Shown here: positions 1 through 5,610 of the stretch, one piece after another
Numbering within the stretch: the stretch's first letter is position 1
How the letters are laid out: the number at the start of each line of letters is the position of its first letter
Assembly (NCBI GenBank): GCA_047611125.1
Contig: JBLFXH010000229.1
Location: forward strand, 1 to 5,610
Direction: 5' to 3'
Source: JABDJZ01 sp047611125
GTDB taxonomy: Bacteria > Bacteroidota > Rhodothermia > Rhodothermales > UBA10348
DNA: 5,610 bases
Notes under the pieces: model-generated
The model's input: the letters and a program-made list of their open reading frames with translations, nothing else
Databases searched by the model: none
Told to the model about the DNA's origin: nothing
Position numbers and translations under genes: made by a program

Positions 1-461
1 AAGCCAAACTCATGCGCCGCGCCATTGCCCTGGCAATGGAAAACGTGCGGGATGGGGGCGGGCCGTTTGCGGCCCTCGTGGTCAAGGACGGGCGGGTAGT
101 GGCGGAAGGGGCAAATCGGGTTACAGCGTCCAATGACCCGACGGCCCATGCTGAAGTGATGGCTATCCGGGCGGCGTGCAGGGCCATTGGCACGTTCCAG
201 TTAACTGGGTGCGATCTGTACACCACGTGTGAGCCTTGTCCCATGTGCCTGGGCGCCATCTACTGGGCGCGTCCAGATCGGGTCTACTTCGCGGCGGGGA
301 AGCACGACGCGGCCTCAGCCGGGTTCGACGATGCTTTCATCTACGATGAGATCGCGGTGTCACCGGCAGATCGCAGGATCCCCATGGACCAGTTGTTGGA
401 AACGGAGGCCGCGGCCGTCTTCGCGGCCTGGAAGGCTAGCTCAGACCGAACCGTCTACTGA
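1..461 (+). CDS. guaD: Guanine deaminase, CDA-fold type (5' end cut by window edge)
   Basis: Hydrolyses guanine to xanthine and ammonia in the cytoplasm, feeding the urate/allantoin route encoded opposite. Numbering from the Met at nt 12, the zinc site of the cytidine-deaminase superfamily is complete: H46-A-E48 (E48 the proton shuttle) in NDPTAHAEV, then C76 and C79 in TCEPCPMC. The flanking stretches GAIYWARP and AGFDDAFIY are typical of the Bacillus GuaD type rather than of tRNA adenosine or cytosine deaminases. The C-terminus ends in Tyr, as in B. subtilis GuaD, where the tail contributes to a domain-swapped active site. The reading frame is open from nt 3 to the left edge (codons for A, K, L precede the Met), and family members carry a few more residues ahead of this position, so the true start is probably outside the window. 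The gene converges on uraH, with 12 nt between the stops. Confidence in function is high; a broader deaminase is the only alternative. Confidence 0.93.
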   Translation, partial: AKLMRRAIALAMENVRDGGGPFAALVVKDGRVVAEGANRVTASNDPTAHAEVMAIRAACRAIGTFQLTGCDLYTTCEPCPMCLGAIYWARPDRVYFAAGKHDAASAGFDDAFIYDEIAVSPADRRIPMDQLLETEAAAVFAAWKASSDRTVY

Positions 462-477
462 GCCGTCTTTGACTCAG
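458..477. terminator. Short inverted repeat between convergent guaD and uraH
   Basis: CTGAG (458-462) and CTCAG (473-477) form a perfect 5-bp stem around a 10-nt loop, spanning the guaD stop codon, the 12-nt gap and the uraH stop codon. It could act as a shared bidirectional terminator for two converging transcripts. The stem is short, the loop is long, and no strong T-tract follows on either strand, so this may be chance. It is listed because it is the only candidate termination signal at this junction. Confidence 0.15.
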
Positions 478-821
478 CTGCCCCTATAGGTTGAGTAGCC
501 GAAGGGACTGAGCAGAAGGGGCACGTGGTAGTGCTGATCGGTATTGCGAACTACGAAATCGATGGTCACGCGTGGATGGAAGCTGTCGCGGCCCGCATTC
601 TCATGGTAGACCGCGAGCTCAAAAGTGAGTCGATAGGATCCCTCCTGGAGGGCGTGGCCAGCCTGCAAGAGGTTGTCGATTCTGCCATCGCTGTCTGTGG
701 TGCCGGCACCCGCCGGATGCCACTCGTCAAGATGCGCCTGATACTCCAGCCTTGCAGGAACGCCGGATGCCGGCGACCCAGATGCCAGATCCAGTACATG
801 CGTTGTGATAGGACCTTTCAT
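474..821 (-). CDS. uraH: 5-hydroxyisourate hydrolase (transthyretin-like)
   Basis: Hydrolyses 5-hydroxyisourate, the unstable product of urate oxidation, to OHCU, the substrate of UraD. At 115 residues it has the normal length of the family. The signature elements are all present: H8 in the N-terminal ITTHVLD, R47 in SDGR, H99 in HYHVPLLLSPFGYSTY, and the C-terminal tetrapeptide YRGS (112-115) that distinguishes these enzymes from transthyretin. No signal peptide is seen, so a cytoplasmic tetramer is expected from the family. It is the last gene of the minus-strand array. Its ATG overlaps the stop of the DUF6986 gene as ATGA (818-821), which fixes the start; only a weak AGCAGG lies just upstream. 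Its partner gene uraD is separated from it by the DUF6986 gene, although the two encode consecutive steps. Confidence 0.96.
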   Translation of the reverse strand: MKGPITTHVLDLASGSPASGVPARLEYQAHLDEWHPAGAGTTDSDGRIDNLLQAGHALQEGSYRLTFELAVYHENAGRDSFHPRVTIDFVVRNTDQHYHVPLLLSPFGYSTYRGS

Positions 822-2311
822 GAGCCTGCTCGCTGGGCCAGAATCCTCCCGAAGGAGCGTAGCCGGATTTCATCGAGGCTGAGCCCCGTGCGGGCCGCCT
901 CCTCTGGGGTGATGGCGCCGCAGTTCAGCGCCCGTAGAAAGTAGTTCAGGAGGCCTTGCCCGGTGGCCGCGTCGTCAAAAACGTCGCCGACGAGGGAGGC
1001 CTGCGCGGCCTTATCCACGAATGACCGAAGGCGTTCGGCCGCGGCTTCGTAGCCATCTAGGAAGAACGTGTAGACGGCGGCATAGCGAGCCGGGAGCTGC
1101 GCGGGATGAAGGTCCCAGCCCTGGTAAAAGGCATTGCGCAGGGAGTGCATGTTGTCATCGAAGCCCAATCGCCAGGCGCGATGTACCGATCCCGTGTTGG
1201 CGGCCTTCTGTTCGGGTGTCAGGTGCTCGCCACGATGTGGGGCCACGGGCATGATGTTGGTAGCACCGTCCGATAGCCAGACGCCGGTCCCGGCAAGGGA
1301 GACTTGCATGACGTGTCGAGCAAAGTCGCAGGCGGGATGGCCCATCGTCTGGTGCGTTGCCGTGATGTCCATCCCTGCTGTGTAGTCGTAGACGCCGAAG
1401 TGGGCGGCGGTGCATCGCCCTCTAGCCGCCTTGACCCAGGCCGGGAGCATGGCATGGCCATCCTGACCCAGTATCGAGGTCGCGGTCTCAACCATGAACT
1501 CCAGCCCGATGCTGTCCTGGGGAAGTCCCGCGGCCTCTTCAATTTGCGAAAGGGCATCGCCACACACGCTGACCTGATCCTCGTGGGTGATCTTGGGCAG
1601 GGTCACAAAGATCGGCTGAGGCAACTGACCGCCCGTCTGCTCCAGGAGGGCCGAAAAGAAGCGGTTCAAAGTCCCCAGAGACCGCGCCGCGTACTCGTCG
1701 TTTAGGGGCTTGATGCGGATCCCGATGAAGGGTGGCAGCACACCAAGCTCCATGGCTTTGGCCACCTCGCCCGCTGCCCGGGCAGCTTCGGCGCGTTCCT
1801 CCTCAACAGGCCGCACCCCGAAGCCATCCTCGAAGTCAATCCGGAAATCCTCAACCGGCTCCCGTCGCAGCTTCTCCAGAACGCGCTCGTACACAGCAGA
1901 GGCCAGCCAAGCAGCCCGGTTAGTATCCGCGGACGGTGGTGCGGCGAGCAGGCTCTCGCGCTCCCGCCCGGACGTGGGCAGCTCTTCGTATCCGGGAAGA
2001 TGGAAGGCGTGGGCGAAGGTGATGTAGTCAGGCGCGAACGTGTCCATCACGCGGAGGGCCACCCGTCCCATCTTCTGAGCGAGGTCAGCTTTGAAGAGCT
2101 GAGCCCCGCCGTAGACCGTGTGAACGGGCTGCCGATCTGTACGCGGACCTGGTCTGGCCGCTGCAAAGGCCTGGTTCGCATCGGAGAGCGAATCGAGATA
2201 GCTCTGTAGGGCGACTTCTGAAATGAGTTGACTCACGGGTACTGGGTTCTTTCTGGGTGACCCGCCTGAGGCCGGGACTGGAAGATAGCCGTTCACGCGA
2301 TCGGGCCGCAT
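818..2311 (-). CDS. DUF6986 family HpcH/HpaI aldolase/citrate-lyase-like protein
   Basis: A predicted pyruvate/PEP-type TIM-barrel enzyme; its reaction is not established and I do not assign one. Numbering from a TTG one codon upstream (nt 2314), visible blocks are QPVHTVYGGAQLF (62-74), a metal-site-like DFEDGFG (160-166), GIRIKP (198-203), TLPKI (238-242), LEFMVET (271-277, with a likely metal-binding Glu), HFGVYDYTAGMDI (305-317) and a CitE-like GWDLHPAQL (399-407). From memory, relatives have been labelled aldolase/citrate lyase or, without clear support, phosphoenolpyruvate kinase. The gene sits between uraD and uraH and overlaps uraH by 4 nt, so a role in the ureide pathway is likely. 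By inference it may act on glyoxylate or ureidoglycolate. The start is uncertain: ATG at 2311 is close to uraD, but a GTG at 2236 begins VSQLISEVALQSYL, near where the conserved part seems to start, and would give 472 residues. Neither has a good ribosome binding site. There is no signal peptide. Confidence 0.85.
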   Translation of the reverse strand: MRPDRVNGYLPVPASGGSPRKNPVPVSQLISEVALQSYLDSLSDANQAFAAARPGPRTDRQPVHTVYGGAQLFKADLAQKMGRVALRVMDTFAPDYITFAHAFHLPGYEELPTSGRERESLLAAPPSADTNRAAWLASAVYERVLEKLRREPVEDFRIDFEDGFGVRPVEEERAEAARAAGEVAKAMELGVLPPFIGIRIKPLNDEYAARSLGTLNRFFSALLEQTGGQLPQPIFVTLPKITHEDQVSVCGDALSQIEEAAGLPQDSIGLEFMVETATSILGQDGHAMLPAWVKAARGRCTAAHFGVYDYTAGMDITATHQTMGHPACDFARHVMQVSLAGTGVWLSDGATNIMPVAPHRGEHLTPEQKAANTGSVHRAWRLGFDDNMHSLRNAFYQGWDLHPAQLPARYAAVYTFFLDGYEAAAERLRSFVDKAAQASLVGDVFDDAATGQGLLNYFLRALNCGAITPEEAARTGLSLDEIRLRSFGRILAQRAGS

Positions 2312-2330
2312 CAAGACGCATCAGGACGCA
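2307..2330. repeat. 10-bp tandem repeat at the uraD/DUF6986 junction
   Basis: On the plus strand TCAAGACGCA (2311-2320) is followed directly by TCAGGACGCA (2321-2330), nine of ten bases identical, and the preceding four bases CGCA (2307-2310) match the unit's end, giving about 2.4 copies. The repeat covers the last codons and stop of uraD and the first start codons of the DUF6986 gene. Because 10 is not a multiple of 3, gain or loss of a unit shifts the frame relation between the two genes. Confidence 0.7.
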
Positions 2331-2827
2331 TGCTCGGCCAGTATTTTCTCCAGTCTCAACCGCGTGATGCGCGCCTGCTCGGCAGCCGCGAGCCGAAGTT
2401 CGAACTCTGGGCTGTTCTCTAGGCGAGCACGAAGCGCTGCCAGCATCTCTTCCGCGGACTTACCTGTGGCGCAGATAATGAAGATGTAGCCGAAGCGGTC
2501 TTCATACAGGTGGTTTGCGGCCGCTAGTTCGTCGAGCACACGGTCCGAGGCACGAGATGCGCCGGCCTGCTCATCGCCTGCCCATCGGTCCCTAGAGAAC
2601 TTCGAACGCAGGGCCTCCTTGTCTCCGATTTTGGGGTGGGCCGCAAAGGCATCCAAGTAGCCGGGCGCCCCGACGCTGGCCCAAATTTCTGCCGCTCGTG
2701 TCATGAGATGACTCGAGTCCTCGAAGGGGCGTGCGGCTGTCATTTCCGCAACCCAAACTTCAGATCCGCAGCAGGCAAAGAGATGCGCGGCGGCCTCTGG
2801 GGAGGGAAGGTCGTTCAGCCATTTCAT
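2321..2827 (-). CDS. uraD: 2-oxo-4-hydroxy-4-carboxy-5-ureidoimidazoline (OHCU) decarboxylase
   Basis: Decarboxylates OHCU stereospecifically to S-allantoin, the step after UraH. The 168-residue product matches the usual length and is a single helical domain without signal peptide. Diagnostic motifs are HPKIGD (64-69, containing the catalytic His), RWAGDEQAGAS (81-91, with the conserved E86-Q87) and YEDRFGYIFIICATGKSAEE (108-127), followed by LRARLENSPEFE and the basic/helical tail ending at EKIL. Its ATG overlaps the allantoicase stop as ATGA (2824-2827), which supports this start; no clear Shine-Dalgarno is visible upstream, so translational coupling is likely. Downstream, the stop lies inside a 10-bp tandem repeat that separates it from the DUF6986 start. 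The combination of motifs leaves little room for another function. Confidence 0.95.
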   Translation of the reverse strand: MKWLNDLPSPEAAAHLFACCGSEVWVAEMTAARPFEDSSHLMTRAAEIWASVGAPGYLDAFAAHPKIGDKEALRSKFSRDRWAGDEQAGASRASDRVLDELAAANHLYEDRFGYIFIICATGKSAEEMLAALRARLENSPEFELRLAAAEQARITRLRLEKILAEHAS

Positions 2828-3756
2828 GCCAATCGTCCGAGCACTCTGAGCCGAGCGACACCACCATCTGGGTGAATGGACATGCGGACGTGGTCAAACG
2901 TGCCAGAGTCTGTGGGTATGTCAAAGGTGTGGACCGCGTCTGCGCCGAGTTTCTCGCTGCCGGTGAGCGGCTTCCAAACGGCGGTTTCGGCGTCGCCAAG
3001 GCATCCTTCCAGGACACAACTGTCGGGAAAATTGCCTTTGTAAAACGCCGTATCCAACAGAATGCGGTCCAGGTTCGCCGGTCCGGCCAATCGGATGATT
3101 ACCCAGTCGTGGCCCGGTCCGCGTCGTCGGCGGGTCTCCCAACCATCGCCCATATTTCGGGAGCCATCGGGGAGAAGGAGATTCCCGACACGGCCAAAGT
3201 GCTCATCTGAGCAGGAGACACAGAGTCCACCGTGGGCGATGGCGCTCAGTTCGATTTCGCGGCCGTCGGTGGGAAGAATGGGGACCACGTCTCCGAACAC
3301 CCTCAATCTGGCCACGCCGCCATCGGGAAAGATGTTGAGCCTGACGTGGGTACAGGGCCGCTGATCGGCCACCGGGACGAAGTTGTGCGAGTCCTCATCG
3401 ATGGCGGTCCGTGGCTGCACCTCAGTCCATGGACCATCACCATCGCGACCGTCGAGCGAAACGTGGGGAGGGTGGTTACCCCGAAAATGGCTGGTGTCTA
3501 CATCCAGACCTCTGATAATCCCGCGAAGTCCCAAAGAGATCACGGCCCAATCGTATCCCGGACCGCGCTTGCGTCGAGACTCCCAGCCGTCCATCCACTT
3601 CCCGTTGTCGGTGTAGAGGCCTGGCTTGAACACGGCCTCTTCCTGCTTGATCAGGTTCTCCTTCTCGGCGAAGAAGTCGTCAGTGGCTTCCAGGACTTCG
3701 CCCCCCAGACGCAGGGCGGCGAGATCAATGAGGGATGTAAACGAGGGAGTGCTCAT
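2824..3756 (-). CDS. alc: Allantoicase (allantoate amidinohydrolase, urea-releasing)
   Basis: Hydrolyses allantoate to ureidoglycolate and urea in the cytoplasm. The 310-residue product shows the internal duplication typical of allantoicases. Half one (about 1-160) has WMDGWESRRKRGPGYDW (54-70), DVDTSHFRGN (85-94) and HVRLNIFPDGGVARLRVFG (137-155). Half two (about 165-310) has MGDGWETRRRRGPGHDW (202-218), LDTAFYKGN (234-242) and HVRMSIHPDGGVARLRVLG (289-307). The N-terminal LIDLAALRLGGEVLEATDDFFAEKENL is also typical in pattern. The start at 3756 is chosen because it forms an ATGA overlap with the allB stop and because the conserved region begins about eight residues later; an in-frame start at 3834 would only add an unconserved basic stretch inside allB. 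Its presence means urea rather than free ammonia is released here, unlike the AllC amidohydrolase route. It also overlaps uraD downstream by 4 nt. Confidence 0.95.
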   Translation of the reverse strand: MSTPSFTSLIDLAALRLGGEVLEATDDFFAEKENLIKQEEAVFKPGLYTDNGKWMDGWESRRKRGPGYDWAVISLGLRGIIRGLDVDTSHFRGNHPPHVSLDGRDGDGPWTEVQPRTAIDEDSHNFVPVADQRPCTHVRLNIFPDGGVARLRVFGDVVPILPTDGREIELSAIAHGGLCVSCSDEHFGRVGNLLLPDGSRNMGDGWETRRRRGPGHDWVIIRLAGPANLDRILLDTAFYKGNFPDSCVLEGCLGDAETAVWKPLTGSEKLGADAVHTFDIPTDSGTFDHVRMSIHPDGGVARLRVLGRLA

Positions 3757-5102
3757 GGGCGCAATACGGTTTGACCGATGGGTTGGTAACGGAAGTGGTC
3801 CATTCCGCGTCCGGTTCCGCGCTGAAAAACACATCGGCCCGAAAGGAAGGTGTGCGTGACGGCGCCGGTAAGGACCTGACCCACATACGGGGAAATCTTG
3901 TGACGGGTATGGAGCATGTCGGGTGTGATGTGCCGAACGGCGTCGGGGTCGAATACGGCCAGGTCAGCACGCCGTCCGACTTCTATGGCGCCCCGATCCA
4001 AGAGGCCAACCAGATCAGCCGGACGCTGAGACATCCACTCCGCGAGGCGCTCTGGACGCTCTCGGCGCAGGAGAGTCCAGATGACGGACGGGCCCAGGTC
4101 CAGGCTAGCAACCCCTCCCCAGGCCGCCAGAAGGCTGCCCGTCTTGAGGTCAGGACTCGCGGGCGAGTGATCACTGGCAACCAGGTCGATATCGCCATTG
4201 TTCAGCGCCTGCCAGAGCTTGCGGCGGTTGCTGACGCTGCGAATGGGCGGGGCACACTTGAAGAGAGGGTCCTGGACGTCGATGCCCTCCAGCGCAAAGT
4301 ACAGGTAGTGCGGACAGGTCTCGACGGTGATTGGCAGACCCTGCGCCCGGGCTGCCCGCAACGCAGGTAGCGCCTTTGCCGCCGCCAGGTGCACGATATG
4401 AGTAGGCGTCTGATAGGTCTGACAGAGGTCAATCAGCAGATCTATGGCGTCCTGCTCCCAGTGTTGGGGGCGGGACGACGCCCAGGCTGTCGCTGTGGGT
4501 CCGGGTTTGCGTCCGAGGCCTGCCACTTCGGCGTGAACGAGGAGGGGCTTCCCGTGCCCTGCCAGTGCCCGCATCGCGCACCGCAGTTCATAGGCACCCG
4601 ACGCTGGGAATTCCGGAATACCGGAGTCGATCATGAACGCCTTGAGCCCGAGGACGCCGGCGTCCAGGAGTTCATTCAGGCGGGCCGCATTTTCAGGGAC
4701 GACGCCTCCGTAGAATCCCACATCCACATGCAGTTGGCCGCTCGCGGAGTCCGTCTTGGCCCTTAGGGCATCCGGCGTCGTGGTGACTGGCAGCGAGTTG
4801 AGCGGCATGTCCACTAGGGTCGTTATCCCTGCGGAGGCGGCGGCCCGTGTGGCGGTGTCGAATCCCTCCCAGTCAGTCCGGCCGGGCTCGTTGATGTGGA
4901 CGTGGGTGTCCACGAAGCCCGGAAATAGCATGTGGCCTCCAACGTCAAGAGCCCCTTCAGGCACATCTGTAGCGGGAACGACGTCCGTGATCAGCCCGTC
5001 GGCAACCAAAACCGCACCATCGAACACGCCTTCTGGTGTGATGATGCGGCGGCTTCGGATTGCGCCCGGAGCTGCCTGGTCAAATAGGGTATCCGTATCC
5101 AT
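3753..5102 (-). CDS. allB: Allantoinase (dihydroorotase-like amidohydrolase)
   Basis: Opens the hydantoin ring of allantoin to give allantoate, using a binuclear metal centre in an amidohydrolase TIM barrel. The 449-residue product has the family's usual length. The metal ligands can be seen in order: H67 and H69 in GFVDTHVHINEPGR, the carbamylated Lys K154 in LGLKAFMIDSG, H190 in KPLLVHAE, H238 in THIVHLAAAK, and D311 in LVASDHSPASPDLK. ETCPHYL, KCAPPIRS and the C-terminal SPYVGQVLTGAV are also characteristic, and EGFDTATRAAASAGITT and DMPLNS fit allantoinase rather than dihydroorotase or hydantoinase. The start ATG at 5102 overlaps the XdhC-gene stop as TGATG, and the stop overlaps the allantoicase start as ATGA. 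No good Shine-Dalgarno precedes the start. The position between XdhC and allantoicase confirms a purine-catabolic role. Confidence 0.96.
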   Translation of the reverse strand: MDTDTLFDQAAPGAIRSRRIITPEGVFDGAVLVADGLITDVVPATDVPEGALDVGGHMLFPGFVDTHVHINEPGRTDWEGFDTATRAAASAGITTLVDMPLNSLPVTTTPDALRAKTDSASGQLHVDVGFYGGVVPENAARLNELLDAGVLGLKAFMIDSGIPEFPASGAYELRCAMRALAGHGKPLLVHAEVAGLGRKPGPTATAWASSRPQHWEQDAIDLLIDLCQTYQTPTHIVHLAAAKALPALRAARAQGLPITVETCPHYLYFALEGIDVQDPLFKCAPPIRSVSNRRKLWQALNNGDIDLVASDHSPASPDLKTGSLLAAWGGVASLDLGPSVIWTLLRRERPERLAEWMSQRPADLVGLLDRGAIEVGRRADLAVFDPDAVRHITPDMLHTRHKISPYVGQVLTGAVTHTFLSGRCVFQRGTGRGMDHFRYQPIGQTVLRP

Positions 5103-5610
5103 CAGACGGCAGGCTGGGTCAATCGATCGCGTTGAATCAACTGCGCGGTCACGCTGATGGCGATTTCCTGGGGTGTCCGGCTGCCGATTGGCAATCCAAC
5201 AGGCGCCGTGATCCGGGAAAGGGCCTCGGGCCCCAATCCGCTGTCCGTAAGGGCCTGGCGGATGCGACTGATCTTGGCCGGGGCCCCCATGAGACCGATG
5301 AATGGGAAGGGACGGCGAAGCACTCCCGAGAGCGACTTGAGGTCTGACTCGATGTCCGTGCCCATCGCAACCACAGAAGTCAATTCCGGAAACGCGATCT
5401 GCCCCGCGGCCTCGGAGAGGTCACGGAGCGAAAGGCACTGGTGAGCCGCGTAGTTGTCCCGAAGCGTGGCCAGATTCGCACGGTCATCCGCAACGGTCAC
5501 ATGGAATCCGGCCTCACGAGCCACCTTCGATAGCGCTAGGGCACAATGCCCGCCGCCAAGAACCAGGAGTCGGCGCGGGTTCAGCAACGGTTCGGTGTAC
5601 AGCCACGACT
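5102..5610 (-). CDS. xdhC: XdhC/CoxI-family xanthine dehydrogenase accessory protein (C-terminal part; 5' end cut by window edge)
   Basis: Members of this family help insert the sulfurated molybdenum cofactor into xanthine dehydrogenase. The reading frame is open to the right edge: codons for SWLYTEP continue upstream of a TTG at 5587 that is not the real start. About 168 residues of the C-terminal half are present. They begin at the EPLLNPRRLLVLGGGH segment, a Rossmann GxGH nucleotide-binding motif (LVLGGGHCALAL) followed by the acidic VADDR end of the second strand. The rest is the XdhC C-terminal domain, with FPFIGLMGAPAKISRIRQAL and the signature APVGLPIGSRTPQEIAISVTAQLI. The usual TH-containing segment after the VVxM strand reads MGTDIESD here. 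The N-terminal XdhC domain, with its Cys-containing region, must lie outside the window. The stop overlaps the allB start by one base. A CoxI-type factor for another molybdenum hydroxylase is possible, but the purine context favours xanthine dehydrogenase. Confidence 0.88.
   Translation of the reverse strand, partial: SWLYTEPLLNPRRLLVLGGGHCALALSKVAREAGFHVTVADDRANLATLRDNYAAHQCLSLRDLSEAAGQIAFPELTSVVAMGTDIESDLKSLSGVLRRPFPFIGLMGAPAKISRIRQALTDSGLGPEALSRITAPVGLPIGSRTPQEIAISVTAQLIQRDRLTQPAV

Noticed and set aside
525..944. Plus-strand open frame across the uraH/DUF6986 junction
   Set aside because: It is antisense to two genes with clear family motifs and has no recognisable product.
2085..2321. 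Minus-strand 78-codon frame starting at the TGATG on the uraD stop
   Set aside because: Its start context is good, but the translation is an Arg/Ser-rich shadow of the DUF6986 gene with no recognisable features. It is best explained by the 10-bp repeat.
3103..3600. Repeated motif pair (GWESRRKRGPGYDW and GWETRRRRGPGHDW) suggesting a recent duplication
   Set aside because: This is the ancient two-domain architecture known for allantoicases, not a new repeat.
3232..3774. Long plus-strand open frame (180 codons) opposite allantoicase
   Set aside because: It is fully antisense to a gene with complete family motifs and resembles no protein I recognise. Such frames are common opposite GC-rich coding DNA.
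3757..3834. In-frame N-terminal extension of allantoicase to a start at 3834
   Set aside because: It would lie entirely inside allB, adds a basic sequence unlike the family, and would forgo the ATGA overlap at 3753-3756.
3771..4370. Long plus-strand open frame (199 codons) opposite the C-terminal part of allantoinase
   Set aside because: It is antisense to a well-conserved stretch of allB that includes metal-site residues. No recognisable domain or ribosome binding site supports it.
1..5610. Search for transfer RNA genes, insertion sequences, CRISPR arrays and phage genes
   Set aside because: Coding genes fill almost the whole window, and I saw no repeat arrays, terminal inverted repeats or RNA-gene-like segments.

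Overview
This window is a compact purine-breakdown (ureide pathway) locus. Six minus-strand genes run right to left in one tightly packed array: an XdhC-type xanthine dehydrogenase maturation factor (cut by the right edge), allantoinase, allantoicase, OHCU decarboxylase, a DUF6986-type aldolase/citrate-lyase-like TIM-barrel protein, and 5-hydroxyisourate hydrolase. A guanine deaminase gene (cut by the left edge) lies on the plus strand and converges on the array, with its stop codon 12 nt from the last minus-strand stop. No intergenic stretch exceeds about 12 nt, or about 84 nt if the DUF6986 gene uses a later start. No RNA gene, mobile element or CRISPR array was seen.

The enzymes fit one route. 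Guanine deaminase makes xanthine, and XdhC serves xanthine dehydrogenase, which makes urate. The uricase step is not in the window. 5-hydroxyisourate is then opened by UraH and decarboxylated by UraD to S-allantoin. AllB hydrolyses allantoin to allantoate, and allantoicase releases urea and ureidoglycolate. No recognisable ureidoglycolate lyase or malate synthase is present. The only gene without an assigned step is the DUF6986 protein, set between uraD and uraH, which makes it a candidate for using the C2 product (ureidoglycolate or glyoxylate).

Four of the five minus-strand junctions are stop/start overlaps (ATGA three times, TGATG once), and the starts lack strong Shine-Dalgarno sequences, so translation is probably coupled along one transcript whose promoter lies beyond the right edge. 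The exception is uraD/DUF6986, where a 10-bp tandem repeat separates the stop from the next in-frame start. Removing one unit would restore a TGATG overlap.

The DNA is GC-rich by eye with G/C-rich third positions, and the genes are uniform in style with no sign of recent transfer. The set suits a high-GC environmental, probably soil-type, bacterium. Acidobacteriota or a similar phylum is possible, but the sequence alone does not settle the taxon.
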